Positions 7,231-17,790 are shown, counted from the first letter of the stretch. The stretch is 64,000 bases of DNA from Chryseobacterium vrystaatense (GCF_000737765.1 NZ_JPRI01000006.1:180874-244873), one strand, 5' to 3'. Notes: generated by a model not told the origin, from the sequence alone. Program-made: numbers and translations.

Positions 7231-9243
7231 ATGAGTAAATTAGATTCAAGAATTCCGGCTGGTCCTTTAAAGGATAAATGGAAGCATCATAAAGACCATA
7301 TGAACCTTGTTGCACCCAACAACAGAGATAAGATTGATATTATTGTTGTAGGTACAGGTTTGGCAGGAGGTTCTGCTGCAGCGACATTAGCTGAGCAGGG
7401 ATATAACGTAAAAGCATTCTGTTACCAGGATTCTCCAAGAAGAGCACACTCGATTGCTGCACAGGGAGGAATCAATGCCGCTAAAAATTATCAGGGTGAT
7501 GGTGACTCTACCTACAGATTATTCTATGACACCATCAAAGGTGGTGACTATAGAGCAAGAGAAGCAAACGTATACAGATTGGCTGAAGTTTCAGCTAACA
7601 TTATTGACCAATGTGTTTCACAAGGTGTACCTTTTGGAAGAGATTACGGCGGACAATTAGATAACCGTTCATTTGGTGGGGTTCAGGTTAAAAGAACTTT
7701 CTACGCAAAAGGACAGACAGGCCAGCAGTTACTGTTGGGTGCTTATTCTTCTTTAAGCCGTCAAATCGGTAAGGGGAGAGTGAAAATGTATAACCGTCAC
7801 GAAATGCTGGATTTAGTAATTGTAGACGGAAAAGCAAGAGGAATTATTGCAAGAAACCTTGTAACAGGTGAAGTTGAAAGACATTCTGCCCACGCAGTGG
7901 TTATTGCTTCCGGTGGTTACGGAAACGTATATTTCCTTTCTACCAATGCAATGGGTTCAAACGTTTCTGCAGCATGGAAGATTCACAAGAAAGGAGCATA
8001 TTTTGCAAACCCTTGTTATGTGCAGATTCACCCGACTTGTATTCCTGTTCACGGAACTCAGCAGTCTAAACTGACTTTGATGTCTGAATCTCTTAGAAAC
8101 TCAGGAAGAATCTGGGTTCCTAAGAAAATTGAAGATTCTGTAGCGATCAGAGAAGGTAAATTAAGACCTGAAAATATTAAAGAAGAAGATAGAGATTATT
8201 ACTTAGAAAGAAGATACCCTGCATTTGGTAACTTAGTACCTAGAGACGTTGCGTCAAGAGCGGGTAAAGAAAGATGTGATGCTGGTTTCGGAATCGAAAA
8301 TAATGATACAAAAGAAGGTGTTTATTTAGATTTCTCTACAGAAATTATCAAAAAAGGTAAAGAAGCTGCTATTGAAAAGCATATTCATAATCCTAGTGAT
8401 CAGCAAATTTACGACCTTGGAAAAGCTTGGATTGAAGAAAAATACGGTAACCTATTTGTCATGTACGAGAAGATTACTGCTGATGATCCTTACAAAACTC
8501 CAATGAAAATTTATCCTGCAGTTCACTACACAATGGGTGGTGTTTGGGTTGACTATAACCTTCAGTCTACAATCCCTGGATGTTTCGTCATTGGTGAAGC
8601 TAACTTCTCAGATCACGGAGCAAACAGACTTGGGGCTTCTGCATTGATGCAGGGTCTTGCAGACGGATATTTCGTACTTCCTTACACCATTGCAGATTAT
8701 CTTTCTGCAGATATCAGAACGGGAACTATTCCTACAGATTCTGCTGATTTTGTTGAAGCTGAAAAAGGAATTAAAGATAAAATAGATTTCTTCTTAAATA
8801 ACAAAGGAACTCATTCAGTAGATCATTTCCACAAAAAATTAGGACACATCATGTGGAATAAGGTAGGAATGGGAAGAACTCCTGAAGGATTAAGAGAAGC
8901 TATCGCTGAAATCGCACAGGTGAAAAAAGAGTTTTGGAGCGATGTGAAAGTTCCTGGTGATGCAGATGGAATGAATACTGAACTTGAAAAAGCTTTCAGA
9001 GTTGCAGACTTTATCGAATTAGGACAACTGATGGCTATCGATGCTCTGCATAGAAACGAATCTTGTGGCGGGCATTTCAGAGAAGATCATGCTACTCCGG
9101 AAGGTGAGGCTGAAAGAGATGACGTTAACTTCAAATATGTAGGTGCTTGGGAATATCAAACAGATGATATTACCACTGAAGTTCTGCACAAAGAAGATTT
9201 GATCTACGAAAATATTGAAGTTAAAGCAAGAAGTTACAAATAA
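7231..9243 (+). CDS. sdhA: Succinate dehydrogenase/fumarate reductase flavoprotein subunit
   Basis: The 670-residue catalytic subunit holds covalent FAD and oxidises succinate to fumarate at the inner face of the membrane. Visible features are the dinucleotide-binding [18 protein letters not shown] (~42-59), the flavin-linking region [15 protein letters not shown] with its histidine, the substrate-site IHPTC, and the FAD-contact stretch [20 protein letters not shown]. The C-terminal helical domain contains CGGHFREDH. Length and motifs fit the long type B form seen in Bacteroides and Bacillus rather than the ~590-residue E. coli form. It is the second gene of sdhCAB. Confidence 0.96.
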   Translation: MSKLDSRIPAGPLKDKWKHHKDHMNLVAPNNRDKIDIIVVGTGLAGGSAAATLAEQGYNVKAFCYQDSPRRAHSIAAQGGINAAKNYQGDGDSTYRLFYDTIKGGDYRAREANVYRLAEVSANIIDQCVSQGVPFGRDYGGQLDNRSFGGVQVKRTFYAKGQTGQQLLLGAYSSLSRQIGKGRVKMYNRHEMLDLVIVDGKARGIIARNLVTGEVERHSAHAVVIASGGYGNVYFLSTNAMGSNVSAAWKIHKKGAYFANPCYVQIHPTCIPVHGTQQSKLTLMSESLRNSGRIWVPKKIEDSVAIREGKLRPENIKEEDRDYYLERRYPAFGNLVPRDVASRAGKERCDAGFGIENNDTKEGVYLDFSTEIIKKGKEAAIEKHIHNPSDQQIYDLGKAWIEEKYGNLFVMYEKITADDPYKTPMKIYPAVHYTMGGVWVDYNLQSTIPGCFVIGEANFSDHGANRLGASALMQGLADGYFVLPYTIADYLSADIRTGTIPTDSADFVEAEKGIKDKIDFFLNNKGTHSVDHFHKKLGHIMWNKVGMGRTPEGLREAIAEIAQVKKEFWSDVKVPGDADGMNTELEKAFRVADFIELGQLMAIDALHRNESCGGHFREDHATPEGEAERDDVNFKYVGAWEYQTDDITTEVLHKEDLIYENIEVKARSYK

Positions 9244-9267
9244 TCTCCAACCTATAAATAAATAATT

Positions 9268-10035
9268 ATGAGTGCAAAAAAAGGCCTTCATCTTACCCTA
9301 AAAATTTGGAGACAAAAAAATAGCAAAACTAAAGGTCAGTTTGAGACCTACAAAATATCGGATGTTTCTACAGATTCTTCTTTCCTGGAAATGTTAGATA
9401 TTTTGAACGAAAATATTATTAACGAGGGAAAAGAACCTATCGCTTTCGACCACGATTGTCGTGAAGGAATTTGTGGGATGTGTTCTCTTTACATCAATGG
9501 TAGAGCTCATGGTCCTGATACCGGTATCACGACTTGTCAGCTTCACATGAGAATGTTCAAAGACGGTGAAACCATCGTTATTGAGCCTTGGAGAAGTGCT
9601 GCCTTCCCGGTTATTAAAGATTTAATGGTAGACAGAAGCGCATTCGACAGAGTAATGGCTGCTGGTGGTTTTATTTCGGTGAACACTTCTGGTAATACTT
9701 TGGATGCCAATGCAATTCCGGTTCCTAAAGAAGATGCAGACAAAGCGATGGATGCTGCGGCATGTATCGGATGTGGTGCTTGTGTAGCTACGTGTAAAAA
9801 CGGATCTGCTATGCTATTCGTGGGAGCTAAAGTTTCTCAGTTTGCATTACTTCCTCAAGGTAGAGTAGAAGCAAAAAGAAGAGTTCTGAACATGGTGAAA
9901 GCGATGGACGAAGAAGGATTCGGAAACTGTTCAAATACCGGAGCTTGTGAAATTGAATGCCCTAAAGGTATTTCTCTTGAAAATATCGCCAGAATGAACA
10001 GAGAATATATGGCTGCTATGGTAGATAACGGATAA
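9268..10035 (+). CDS. sdhB: Succinate dehydrogenase/fumarate reductase iron-sulfur subunit
   Basis: This 255-residue subunit wires FAD to the quinone site through three clusters whose ligands are all visible. They are a [2Fe-2S] set in CREGICGMC plus the later TTCQLH cysteine, a [4Fe-4S] set in [11 protein letters not shown], and a third set in [14 protein letters not shown] (the [3Fe-4S] region). The N-terminal ferredoxin-like domain starts [10 protein letters not shown], with no signal peptide, as expected for a protein on the cytoplasmic side. It ends the sdhCAB operon and is followed by a strong terminator. Confidence 0.96.
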   Translation: MSAKKGLHLTLKIWRQKNSKTKGQFETYKISDVSTDSSFLEMLDILNENIINEGKEPIAFDHDCREGICGMCSLYINGRAHGPDTGITTCQLHMRMFKDGETIVIEPWRSAAFPVIKDLMVDRSAFDRVMAAGGFISVNTSGNTLDANAIPVPKEDADKAMDAAACIGCGACVATCKNGSAMLFVGAKVSQFALLPQGRVEAKRRVLNMVKAMDEEGFGNCSNTGACEIECPKGISLENIARMNREYMAAMVDNG

Positions 10036-10052
10036 ATCCTATTCAAATACAT

Positions 10053-10088
10053 AAAAAATCGTCTTCATTATGAAGACGATTTTTTTTA
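10053..10088 (+). terminator. Intrinsic terminator of sdhCAB
   Basis: AAAAATCGTCTTCA and TGAAGACGATTTTT form a long perfect stem with a TTA loop, followed by a T-run. The rest of 10089-10316 shows nothing I can name. Confidence 0.9.
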
Positions 10089-10316
10089 TGTCTTATATCG
10101 GGCTGTTAAAATTTGTTAAGTTGTTGCATAGATAGGATATTCCTTATTTAATAAGTCTATATTTGGTGAACACTTTTTATGGAAAGATGAGGAAGTGAAT
10201 GCTTTTTTATCGATTAAAATCTATACTGAAAAAAGGTCTTAACATCCCTTTTAATAGGTTTTCATAAAATTTTCAAAAAAAATAAATAGTCTTAATCAAC
10301 AAACCGTAAAAAACGG

Positions 10317-10324
10317 TATTTTTG
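10317..10324 (+). promoter_or_regulatory. -7 box for the thioredoxin-fold lipoprotein gene
   Basis: TATTTTTG matches TAnnTTTG and lies 18 bases before the ATG at 10343. Confidence 0.5.
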
Positions 10325-10342
10325 TGTAATATTAAAATTGAA

Positions 10343-11863
10343 ATGAAAAAATATCTTTTATTGTTTATCATCACGATATTTGTGATGTCTTGTTCAAAAA
10401 AAGTTGAAGTAAAAGGAAAAATTGCTGGAAGTTCACCACTCGAGAGAATTGAATTTGTTGAGGCTTCTGGAGTAGCGACCCTTCCACTTATTAATATTGG
10501 TTTAGATAAAAATGGAAACTTTGCAGGAGGCTTCGACGCTCCTAAAGACGGAATGTATGTGATCAACTATGCAGGAAGACAAAATCTGATTTATCTTGAA
10601 GGCGGACAGAAGCTTAATATTTCTGGAAACGCGATGACCTTTCCAAATGAATTTGTTGTAACAGGTGATGCTAAGAAAAATAATGATTTCCTTCAGGCCA
10701 GCCAAAAGTTCTTAGGCGAGTACGGAAGTAAGATCAATGTTCAGCAGTTAATGGGTGGGGATGAAAAAACATTCCTTAAAGGAGCGCAGAAGATTGAAGC
10801 TGATATCAATAAAAATGTAGATGATCTTGCCCAAAAGAACAATCCGGGTAAAGGAATGTTGGAATGGAAAAAGAATGACGTAAAAGTGACGATCCTTAAT
10901 CTTCTTGCGAATTATGAGATGTCAAAACGCCAGATGTCAGGAAATCCTTCATTTAAGGTTTCCAAAGCTTTTCAGGATTATGAAAAGAAACTGGAAGAGA
11001 ATAAAGATGTGATGGTGAAAACTATTCCATTATACAGACAGTACCTTCTTGTAAAACTTAGCCCTGATTTCCAAAAATTTGCTGAGGCTAAAACCAAAGG
11101 GAAAACTGATGTGACAACTTCTGAAGTTTTTGCACAATTCCTTAAAGACAGAAAAGAACTTTCTCAGACTGCTAAAGATTATCTTTTAGCATTTGTAGTT
11201 GCTCAGGATATTCATCCTGGAGCTCCGGCTAAGAATACTGATAAAGTGAAAAAAATAATTGATACTGATATTACAGATGCCTCTATCAAAGCAGATCTTG
11301 TTAAGATGCAGGTAGCAATTAATGGAATTAAAATTGGAGATGCCGCTCCTGAAGTATCATTGGTAAAAGCAGACGGTAAATCTTACAAGCTTTCTGAAAA
11401 TAAAGGTAAGCCTTACATGCTGTTTTTCTATGCATCTTGGAATCCTTATATCAGTGAGGCAACAGTTCCTGTATTAAAAGAGGTTGTGAATTTCTATAAA
11501 TCTAAAATGAACTTTGTTTTTGTAAACGTTGATGATTCAAAAGATCAGTTTGTAAAAACAAGCAGTGCATTGTTAAAAGGAATTCAGGGAACCAATGTAT
11601 ATGGAGAAAAAGGATTGGAATCAGATGCCGCTAAAAAATATGGTGTATATGGATTTAAATTACCTTGCTTTGTGATAGTAGATAAAGACGGTAAGATCGC
11701 CAGCAGATCTTTTGTAAACTTAGGTGAGCAGGAGGTAGTAACGATCCTGGATAAACTTACAGGTCTTTCTGCACCTAGAGTACAGCCAAATGTTCAAATG
11801 CAGCCGGGAATGGTGGATCCTTCAGGACAGCCTGCAAATCCTCAGCCTGCTCCTACAAAATAA
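10343..11863 (+). CDS. TlpA-like thioredoxin-fold lipoprotein lacking CxxC
   Basis: A 506-residue lipoprotein: the signal peptide ends in a lipobox (IFVMSC, lipidated Cys17). A DUF4369-like beta domain (~22-115), a helical middle (~120-325) and a C-terminal TlpA/AhpC-like thioredoxin fold (~330-475) follow, then a Pro/Gln-rich tail. Enzymes of this layout usually act as periplasmic thiol-disulfide reductases. Here the place of the active CxxC reads ASWNPYIS (W366-S371), with no cysteine; the only nearby one sits in KLPCF at the cis-proline position. It is therefore unlikely to do normal thioredoxin chemistry and may be a binding or scaffold protein. I took the ATG at 10343 rather than an upstream in-frame start because it begins the signal peptide. 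Confidence 0.85.
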   Translation: MKKYLLLFIITIFVMSCSKKVEVKGKIAGSSPLERIEFVEASGVATLPLINIGLDKNGNFAGGFDAPKDGMYVINYAGRQNLIYLEGGQKLNISGNAMTFPNEFVVTGDAKKNNDFLQASQKFLGEYGSKINVQQLMGGDEKTFLKGAQKIEADINKNVDDLAQKNNPGKGMLEWKKNDVKVTILNLLANYEMSKRQMSGNPSFKVSKAFQDYEKKLEENKDVMVKTIPLYRQYLLVKLSPDFQKFAEAKTKGKTDVTTSEVFAQFLKDRKELSQTAKDYLLAFVVAQDIHPGAPAKNTDKVKKIIDTDITDASIKADLVKMQVAINGIKIGDAAPEVSLVKADGKSYKLSENKGKPYMLFFYASWNPYISEATVPVLKEVVNFYKSKMNFVFVNVDDSKDQFVKTSSALLKGIQGTNVYGEKGLESDAAKKYGVYGFKLPCFVIVDKDGKIASRSFVNLGEQEVVTILDKLTGLSAPRVQPNVQMQPGMVDPSGQPANPQPAPTK

Positions 11864-11882
11864 TAAACTTTAACATAGATGG

Positions 11883-11912
11883 AAACCTTATCTTCGGATA
11901 AGGTTTTTTTTT
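11883..11912 (+). terminator. Intrinsic terminator with UUCG loop
   Basis: AAACCTTATC and GATAAGGTTT close a TTCG tetraloop, followed by a T-run. It ends the thioredoxin-fold lipoprotein gene. Confidence 0.9.
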
Positions 11913-11916
11913 ATTG

Positions 11917-11924
11917 TATTTTTG
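11917..11924 (+). promoter_or_regulatory. -7 box for rlmD
   Basis: TATTTTTG matches TAnnTTTG just after the preceding terminator. The rlmD ATG is ~107 bases downstream, leaving a fairly long leader. Confidence 0.45.
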
Positions 11925-12031
11925 CGGAATTAAACCGGGAGTTTTTCGGTTGAATTAGAAAAATAGAAATAGAGATCCAGGATTGAAACCGGAGGGTTTT
12001 ATCCGACCATTAAAAGAAATTGAGTTTACGG

Positions 12032-13438
12032 ATGAGAAAGAAGAAAGATATAATTCTTGAAAATATTAAGTTGTTTGGAGCGGGAGCAAAAGGCGTTGCC
12101 ATAGGAAAAACGGAAGAAGGAAAAACAGTTCTTATTTCCGGAGCAGTTCCGGGAGACGTAGTGAATGCCAGAGTTAAAAAATCGAAATCCAAATACTACG
12201 AAGCAGAAACTGTAGCGGTTGTTGAGCCTTCACCATTCAGAGTAGATGCCAAATGTATTCATTTTGGAACGTGTGGCGGTTGCAAGTGGCAGAATATGAG
12301 CTACGAAAAACAGCTATATTTCAAACAGGAAGAAGTATACAATAACATCAAAAGAATCGGCGGAATTGATGATTTTGAAACCGTTCCGATTTTAGGGGCT
12401 GAAGAACAGTATTTTTACAGAAACAAAATGGAGTTTTCTTTCTCAAATGCGAGATGGCTTACTCAGTATGAAATAAGCTCTGAAGAAAATTTTGGCAGCA
12501 AAGATGCTTTAGGGTTCCATATTCCGGGAATGTGGAGTAAAATTCTGGATCTTAAAGAGTGTTTCCTTCAGGAAGACCCATCTAATGCAATACGTTTGGC
12601 TGTGAAAAAGTTTAGCGTAGACAATGGCTTAGATTTTTTTGATGTAAAAAAGCAGGAAGGCTTTTTGAGAACCTTAATGATGAGGCAGAACTCTAAAGGG
12701 GAATGGATGGTTTTATTCCAGCTTTATAGAGAAGAGAAGACTAACAGAGAAAATCTTTTCCAATATCTATTAGAGAAATTTCCGCAGATCAAAACATTGG
12801 TATATGCTATTAATCCAAAACAAAACGACTCTATCTACGACCTGAATGTTAATATTTATTTCGGAGATGGATTCTTAATGGAAGAAATGGATGGCCTGAA
12901 GTTTAAAATTGGTCCAAAATCATTCTTCCAAACCAATTACAAACAGGCATTGGAACTTTATAGAAAGACTTTGGAATTTGCTGACTTGAAAGGTGATGAA
13001 GTTGTTTATGATTTATATACAGGAACAGGAACAATTGCACAGTATGTTGCCAGAAATGCGAAACACGTTATCGGTATAGAATCTGTTCAGGAAGCCATTG
13101 ACGCAGCTATTGAACATGCTGAATTAAATGGTCTTACCAATACAACATTCTATTGTGGAGATATGAAAAATGTCTTTAACGATGAATTCTTGGAAAATCA
13201 TCCAAAAGCAGACGTTTTGATTACCGATCCGCCAAGAGATGGAATGCACCAGAAAGTGGTGGAGCAGATATTAAAGCTTGCTCCGGAAAAAGTAGTTTAT
13301 GTAAGCTGTAATTCAGCGACACAGGCTAGAGATCTTGCTTTAATGAAGGATCATTATACCTTGGTAAAAATACTTCCGGTAGATATGTTCCCGCAAACCC
13401 ATCACGTTGAAAATATAGCACTGCTTATTAAAAAATAA
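12032..13438 (+). CDS. rlmD: 23S rRNA (uracil-5-)-methyltransferase
   Basis: A 468-residue RNA m5U methyltransferase of the RumA/RlmD type. An N-terminal TRAM RNA-binding domain (~6-65) is followed by a [4Fe-4S] site with C75, C81, C84 (CIHFGTCGGC) and probably C177, the same spacing as in E. coli RlmD. The Rossmann SAM domain shows DLYTGTGTIAQ and DPPRDGMH, and the catalytic nucleophile is C426 in YVSCNS. The closing HHVENIALL carries the conserved glutamate. The target is inferred (U1939 in RlmD); a different uracil is possible, as family members vary. The ATG at 12032 was preferred to a TTG four codons upstream. Two small envelope genes follow closely on the same strand. Confidence 0.88.
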   Translation: MRKKKDIILENIKLFGAGAKGVAIGKTEEGKTVLISGAVPGDVVNARVKKSKSKYYEAETVAVVEPSPFRVDAKCIHFGTCGGCKWQNMSYEKQLYFKQEEVYNNIKRIGGIDDFETVPILGAEEQYFYRNKMEFSFSNARWLTQYEISSEENFGSKDALGFHIPGMWSKILDLKECFLQEDPSNAIRLAVKKFSVDNGLDFFDVKKQEGFLRTLMMRQNSKGEWMVLFQLYREEKTNRENLFQYLLEKFPQIKTLVYAINPKQNDSIYDLNVNIYFGDGFLMEEMDGLKFKIGPKSFFQTNYKQALELYRKTLEFADLKGDEVVYDLYTGTGTIAQYVARNAKHVIGIESVQEAIDAAIEHAELNGLTNTTFYCGDMKNVFNDEFLENHPKADVLITDPPRDGMHQKVVEQILKLAPEKVVYVSCNSATQARDLALMKDHYTLVKILPVDMFPQTHHVENIALLIKK

Positions 13439-13469
13439 TTTTATTTAAATTTGAATTTCAAATATTAAT

Positions 13470-13946
13470 ATGAAATACTTTAAATTTCTCGTCATGATCT
13501 GCTTTATAGGAATGCTTTTTTCCTGTGGCGGAGACGACGATATCTGTGAGAGCGGTGAAGGAACGCCAAGAATGAAAGTGGCATTTAAAGATTTGGCCAA
13601 CGGTAAAGAAACAACTGTGCCGTTATTATATGTAGCGGTAGATTATGGTTCCGGAAAGGTGGAGCTTGGGAAATTTGAAAAAATAGCCTCTGTACTTATT
13701 CCGCTTAGGGTAGATGATTCACCTTATACAGATCTTTATTTCAGGATTGAGGAAAAAGGTGTAGAATCTCACGTACGCGTCAGCTATACAACAAAAACTC
13801 AATACGTTTCTCCGGGATGCGGGATCAAAAAGTTTTACGAGAATTTAAGTCCAGAATTAATACAATCAAATCCTTTTCTGAAAGTAGAAACAGGACAAAA
13901 TCAAATAGAGAATGAAGACAAGACTAATCTTTTCCTTCTTTTTTAG
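13470..13946 (+). CDS. DUF6452 family lipoprotein
   Basis: A 158-residue lipoprotein with signal peptide and lipobox (MLFSCGG, lipidated Cys19), then a compact beta-rich domain. It fits the flavobacterial family named DUF6452: an early DICESGEGTPRMKVAF, a central DSPYTDLYFRIE and a late SPGCGIKKFYENLS. Function is unknown. Its last 35 bases overlap the start of the DUF6048 gene in another frame, so the pair is probably translationally coupled. I recall the same rlmD-DUF6452-DUF6048 order in other flavobacteria, which suggests an envelope pair made together. Confidence 0.75.
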   Translation: MKYFKFLVMICFIGMLFSCGGDDDICESGEGTPRMKVAFKDLANGKETTVPLLYVAVDYGSGKVELGKFEKIASVLIPLRVDDSPYTDLYFRIEEKGVESHVRVSYTTKTQYVSPGCGIKKFYENLSPELIQSNPFLKVETGQNQIENEDKTNLFLLF

Positions 13947-14580
13947 TATCATAGGAATAATGGGGTTGGCCCAGAAAAAAGAAGAAACCAAAGAAACCAA
14001 AAAAGTTCAGGAGAAGTACAAACCGAATTTTATGGTGGGTCTTGATGTTCTTAATACGGGGGTTTCCTTTTTTTCAGACAGAATGCTTTACCAGGGTTTT
14101 ATTTCATCCAAGGTGAGAGGGAATGTACATGCTATTGTGGAAGCAGGTTTTGAGAAAAATGTATATCAGAAGAACGGCTATGATGCGAAAGCCAGTGGTC
14201 CTTTTGTGAAATTGGGTGCATTTTATATGCTGGCAAAAGATCCAGAAAATGAATTTAATGGTTTCTATGCCGGAGGTAAGCTTGGAGGTGCATTCTACAA
14301 TCAGGAGTATATGGCAATTCCGGTACGTGGTTTTGGAGGCAGTTCCTCTTCTGTCACGTTTCCTTCGTCTTCGCAGACTTCTGCCTGGTTAGAGGGAACT
14401 ATCGGAGGAAGAGTACAGCTTTTTGAATCCAATTTTTATATTGATATCAATCTTCAGCCGAAATATCTGGTATATACTTCCAAACAGGATGATATTACAC
14501 CAATGATTGTACCTGGGTTTGGCAGAAGTTCAGCCAAATTCAATATGGGCTTTGCATGGAATATTGCCTATAAGTTTTAA
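13912..14580 (+). CDS. DUF6048 family outer-membrane-like protein
   Basis: A 222-residue exported protein (signal peptide ~1-20, cleavage after MGLAQ). A charged Lys/Glu linker is followed by alternating hydrophobic strands ending in NMGFAWNIAYKF. The final phenylalanine and the strand pattern suggest an outer-membrane beta-barrel of 8-10 strands. The family is the flavobacterial DUF6048; function unknown. The start lies inside the upstream DUF6452 gene (35-base overlap), arguing for coupled synthesis and perhaps a lipoprotein-barrel complex. A terminator follows directly. Confidence 0.75.
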   Translation: MKTRLIFSFFFSIIGIMGLAQKKEETKETKKVQEKYKPNFMVGLDVLNTGVSFFSDRMLYQGFISSKVRGNVHAIVEAGFEKNVYQKNGYDAKASGPFVKLGAFYMLAKDPENEFNGFYAGGKLGGAFYNQEYMAIPVRGFGGSSSSVTFPSSSQTSAWLEGTIGGRVQLFESNFYIDINLQPKYLVYTSKQDDITPMIVPGFGRSSAKFNMGFAWNIAYKF

Positions 14581-14608
14581 CCTTATTTAGTTAAATTTTT
14601 CAATATAG

Positions 14609-14635
14609 AACTCCTTATTTTAAGGAGTTTTTTTT
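14609..14635 (+). terminator. Intrinsic terminator after the DUF6048 gene
   Basis: AACTCCTTA and TAAGGAGTT close a TTT loop and run into eight or more Ts. It ends the rlmD-DUF6452-DUF6048 unit. Confidence 0.9.
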
Positions 14636-14858
14636 ATTAAAAATAGATCTAGGAAGTTTTGTTTTTGTCTGAAATATCATATTGAAAAGGAATATTTTCA
14701 TGATTATTCCTATTGTAGTGAATTTTTAATTATTTAGAGATATATAATTTATTAACCTTTATTGTGTTTGTTGTTGATTTTATTATGCTGTTGTATTTAG
14801 GTTGTTGTATTTGTGTTTTTATGTTTTTATTTTTATCAATATGAAAATGCATTATTCT

Positions 14859-17744
14859 ATGAGAAAAATTATTTTTACTTTATTATGTAGTGCTATTGGT
14901 ACTGTTGTTTCTGCACAATGGACGCCAGCTGCACCAGATGGGGGATCAAAATCCTTTGACGTACGTTCTTATTATAAACTGGATATTAATAAAATTAGAA
15001 ATCAGCTTAAAAATGCTCAGGAAACAGGATCGAGTGCAAGACCTGTTGAAATTTCATTACCGACATTAGATGGAAAAACGGAGCGGTTCTCTGTGTATAG
15101 TTTTCCTGTAATGGTTAAAGAATTGGCAGAGCAGTATAAACTGGGATCCTATGTCGGGGTTGGAATTGATGATCCATTGAAATACGTGAGATTCTCAGTA
15201 TCACCAAATGATTTTCAGTCAATGATTATCAAAGAGGGGAAGTATGAATTTATTGAACCTGTTGATCATACAAAAGAGGTTTACGCAGTACATCCGAAAA
15301 CGGATAAAAGTAAAGAAGGCTTCTTATGCTCCACGAACGAAAAACCCTTGTCTAAAGCTGAAATTGAGAAGCTTTATGAGAATGGGAAATCATTTACAAA
15401 TCAACCAACAAATTTTGCGAAAAATTCGGACAAAAAGTACAGAACGCTGAGATTGGCAATATCTGTAACGGGTGAGTATACCCAGTTTTTTGGAGGCACT
15501 GTAAATGGAGCATTAGAAGCTATTAATGCTACAATGACCAGAGTAAATGGTGTCTTTGAAAAAGATTTTTCATTGCATTTGAATGTTCAGAACTTTCCGG
15601 GAATCATTTATACCGATGCAGCTTCAGATCCGTATACAGGTAATCTTAATTTAGAGCTTCAAGAAACCCTTACGAGTAATGTAGGGAATGAGAACTATGA
15701 TATTGGCCATTTATTTAATGCTGCAGGAAATAATGGTAATGCAGGCTGTATAGGCTGTGTGTGTACTGATCCAAGTACAATGGAGCCGGAAGGAAAAGGT
15801 TCTGGTTTTACACAGGCTGTAACACCGGAGGGAGACAATTTTGATATTGATTTTGTCGCCCATGAGATGGGGCATCAGTTGGGAGCAAATCATACGTTTT
15901 CCCACGGCCTTGAAGGGACTGGCGTAAATATGGAGCCGGGTTCAGGATCAACGATTATGGGATATGCTGGAATTACAGGGCCGAATACAGATGTACAGGC
16001 TCATTCTGATATCTATTTTCATATGGCAAGTATAAAGCAGGTCCAAGATAATTTAATATTGACAACTTGTGATGTAGAAACAGCAATTGTAAACAATCCT
16101 CCTGTAATTGGACCATTGTCAACATATACCATTCCTAAAGGAACCGCATTTTTATTAACGGCTTCTGCTACGGATCCTGAAAATGATCCTTTAACTTATA
16201 CCTGGGAGGAAGTGAGTAATGCAAGCATTACTATAAATAAAAATAATTTAGGAAAAACAACAAGTGGAGCTTCATTCAGATCATTAAGTCCCACTTCAGA
16301 TCCGACCAGATATTTTCCTAAATTATCTTCTGTATTATCAGGAGTTTTAGATAATTCGAATAATGGCTGGGAATCTGTTTCTATGGTACCAAGAACTACA
16401 AAGTTTGCGGTAACGGTGAGAGATAATAACCCTATTATTAGTCAGCAGCAGACGCAGTTTGCGGAGCAGACTATTGTTGTAGGAAATGACGGACCTTTTA
16501 AAATTAATACACAATATGCAGGACATTCGGTACCTTCTGCAATTGAATGGGATGTTGTGAATACCGGAACAGCACCATATAACGTAACTTATGTGAAAAT
16601 TGATTACACAACAGACAATGGAGCGACATGGTCAGTGATCTCGGCTTCAACAGCAAATGACGGGACAGAAAATCTTATTTTTCCTGCGGCATTGGATGGT
16701 CAGACCATTAAACTGAGAATTTCTTCTATAGGAAATGTATTTTATGCCGTGAAGCCTATTAATATTATTACCCTGGCTACATGTGATGGTTCAGCACCTA
16801 CAGGAGTGTCTGCCAGTAATGCGACAATAAATACTGTAAATATAAGCTGGATACCAATATCAGGCGCTGCTTATATTATTCGTTATAAAAAATTGTCTGA
16901 TATGGCTTGGTTGCAGGCTGCATCCACAAGTCCTTTTATAACGTTGTCGGGGCTTGATGATACAACCGCTTATGAAGTTCAGGTAGCAACGGTTTGCTCA
17001 GGAACTCAGGGGACTTATTCGACTTCTTTAAACTTCACAACACTGGGGTTGTCTTATTGTTCTTTAGCAGCATCAAGTTCGGTTGATGAGTATATTTCCA
17101 ATGTAACTTTAGCGAATCTTGATAATACTTCCGGAGCAAGTGGCTACACCAATTACACAACAGATCCTGCTAAGCTGGTAAACCTTGTAAAAGGGACAAT
17201 AAATACAATATCAGTTACAAAAGCCTGGTCTGGAAGTTTATATAATGAAGGAGTACGAGTGTGGATAGATTTTAATAGGAACGGAGTATTTGATTCAAAT
17301 GAAATGGTTCTGGAATCTGCACCAAACAAGGTGCCAACAGTTTCTGCTTCTTTTACAGTTCCACTGACTTCTGTTTTGAATAAGCCTCTTAGGATGAGGG
17401 TTGCATTACGCTATAATACATTACCTACAGCTTGCACATCTTATGGATATGGTGAAGTGGAAGATTATAATGTAATAGTGAATGAGGTTTTAGGAGTAAG
17501 TGAAACTAAAATTATTAAGGACGAGATACAGATATATCCAAATCCTGTAAGCGATATTCTAAACATTACTAAAGTTTCAGATAACGCTTCTTATAAAATA
17601 TACAGTATAGCGGGTCAACTGGTAGAAACAGGAAATGTAAATAATGGAAAGATTGATGTTTCTTCTCTGGTGAAAGGTGGATATGTCATTACCATTGATG
17701 AAAAAGGAAGAGATCAGTTCAAGGCTAAGTTTATCAAAAAGTAG
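14859..17744 (+). CDS. T9SS-secreted reprolysin-like metalloprotease (961 aa)
   Basis: Exported zinc protease with signal peptide MRKIIFTLLCSAIGTVVSAQ, a propeptide-like region, and an M12B-type catalytic domain. The zinc motif HEMGHQLGANH spans 335-345; a methionine turn (STIMGYAG) follows and a Cys cluster (GCIGCVC) precedes it. Downstream come an Ig-like segment, one fibronectin III domain (CDGSAPTGVSASN...), and one GEVED domain ending GEVEDYNV with a DFNRNG calcium-loop-like motif. The last ~75 residues (IYPNPVSDILNI...FIKK) are a type A T9SS sorting signal, so the protein crosses the outer membrane and is probably surface-anchored or released. In-frame ATGs at 14841 and 14847 are possible alternatives. 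It is paralogous to the protease at 22706. Confidence 0.88.
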   Translation: MRKIIFTLLCSAIGTVVSAQWTPAAPDGGSKSFDVRSYYKLDINKIRNQLKNAQETGSSARPVEISLPTLDGKTERFSVYSFPVMVKELAEQYKLGSYVGVGIDDPLKYVRFSVSPNDFQSMIIKEGKYEFIEPVDHTKEVYAVHPKTDKSKEGFLCSTNEKPLSKAEIEKLYENGKSFTNQPTNFAKNSDKKYRTLRLAISVTGEYTQFFGGTVNGALEAINATMTRVNGVFEKDFSLHLNVQNFPGIIYTDAASDPYTGNLNLELQETLTSNVGNENYDIGHLFNAAGNNGNAGCIGCVCTDPSTMEPEGKGSGFTQAVTPEGDNFDIDFVAHEMGHQLGANHTFSHGLEGTGVNMEPGSGSTIMGYAGITGPNTDVQAHSDIYFHMASIKQVQDNLILTTCDVETAIVNNPPVIGPLSTYTIPKGTAFLLTASATDPENDPLTYTWEEVSNASITINKNNLGKTTSGASFRSLSPTSDPTRYFPKLSSVLSGVLDNSNNGWESVSMVPRTTKFAVTVRDNNPIISQQQTQFAEQTIVVGNDGPFKINTQYAGHSVPSAIEWDVVNTGTAPYNVTYVKIDYTTDNGATWSVISASTANDGTENLIFPAALDGQTIKLRISSIGNVFYAVKPINIITLATCDGSAPTGVSASNATINTVNISWIPISGAAYIIRYKKLSDMAWLQAASTSPFITLSGLDDTTAYEVQVATVCSGTQGTYSTSLNFTTLGLSYCSLAASSSVDEYISNVTLANLDNTSGASGYTNYTTDPAKLVNLVKGTINTISVTKAWSGSLYNEGVRVWIDFNRNGVFDSNEMVLESAPNKVPTVSASFTVPLTSVLNKPLRMRVALRYNTLPTACTSYGYGEVEDYNVIVNEVLGVSETKIIKDEIQIYPNPVSDILNITKVSDNASYKIYSIAGQLVETGNVNNGKIDVSSLVKGGYVITIDEKGRDQFKAKFIKK

Positions 17745-17760
17745 CCGTAATTGAAAATAT

Positions 17761-17790
17761 AAAATCCTCAGGAGCTTCTGGGGATTTTAT
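17761..17790 (+). terminator. Intrinsic terminator after the first T9SS protease
   Basis: AAAATCCTCAG pairs with CTGGGGATTTT (one G-U pair) around a 6-base loop, then a T-rich stretch. Confidence 0.75.
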
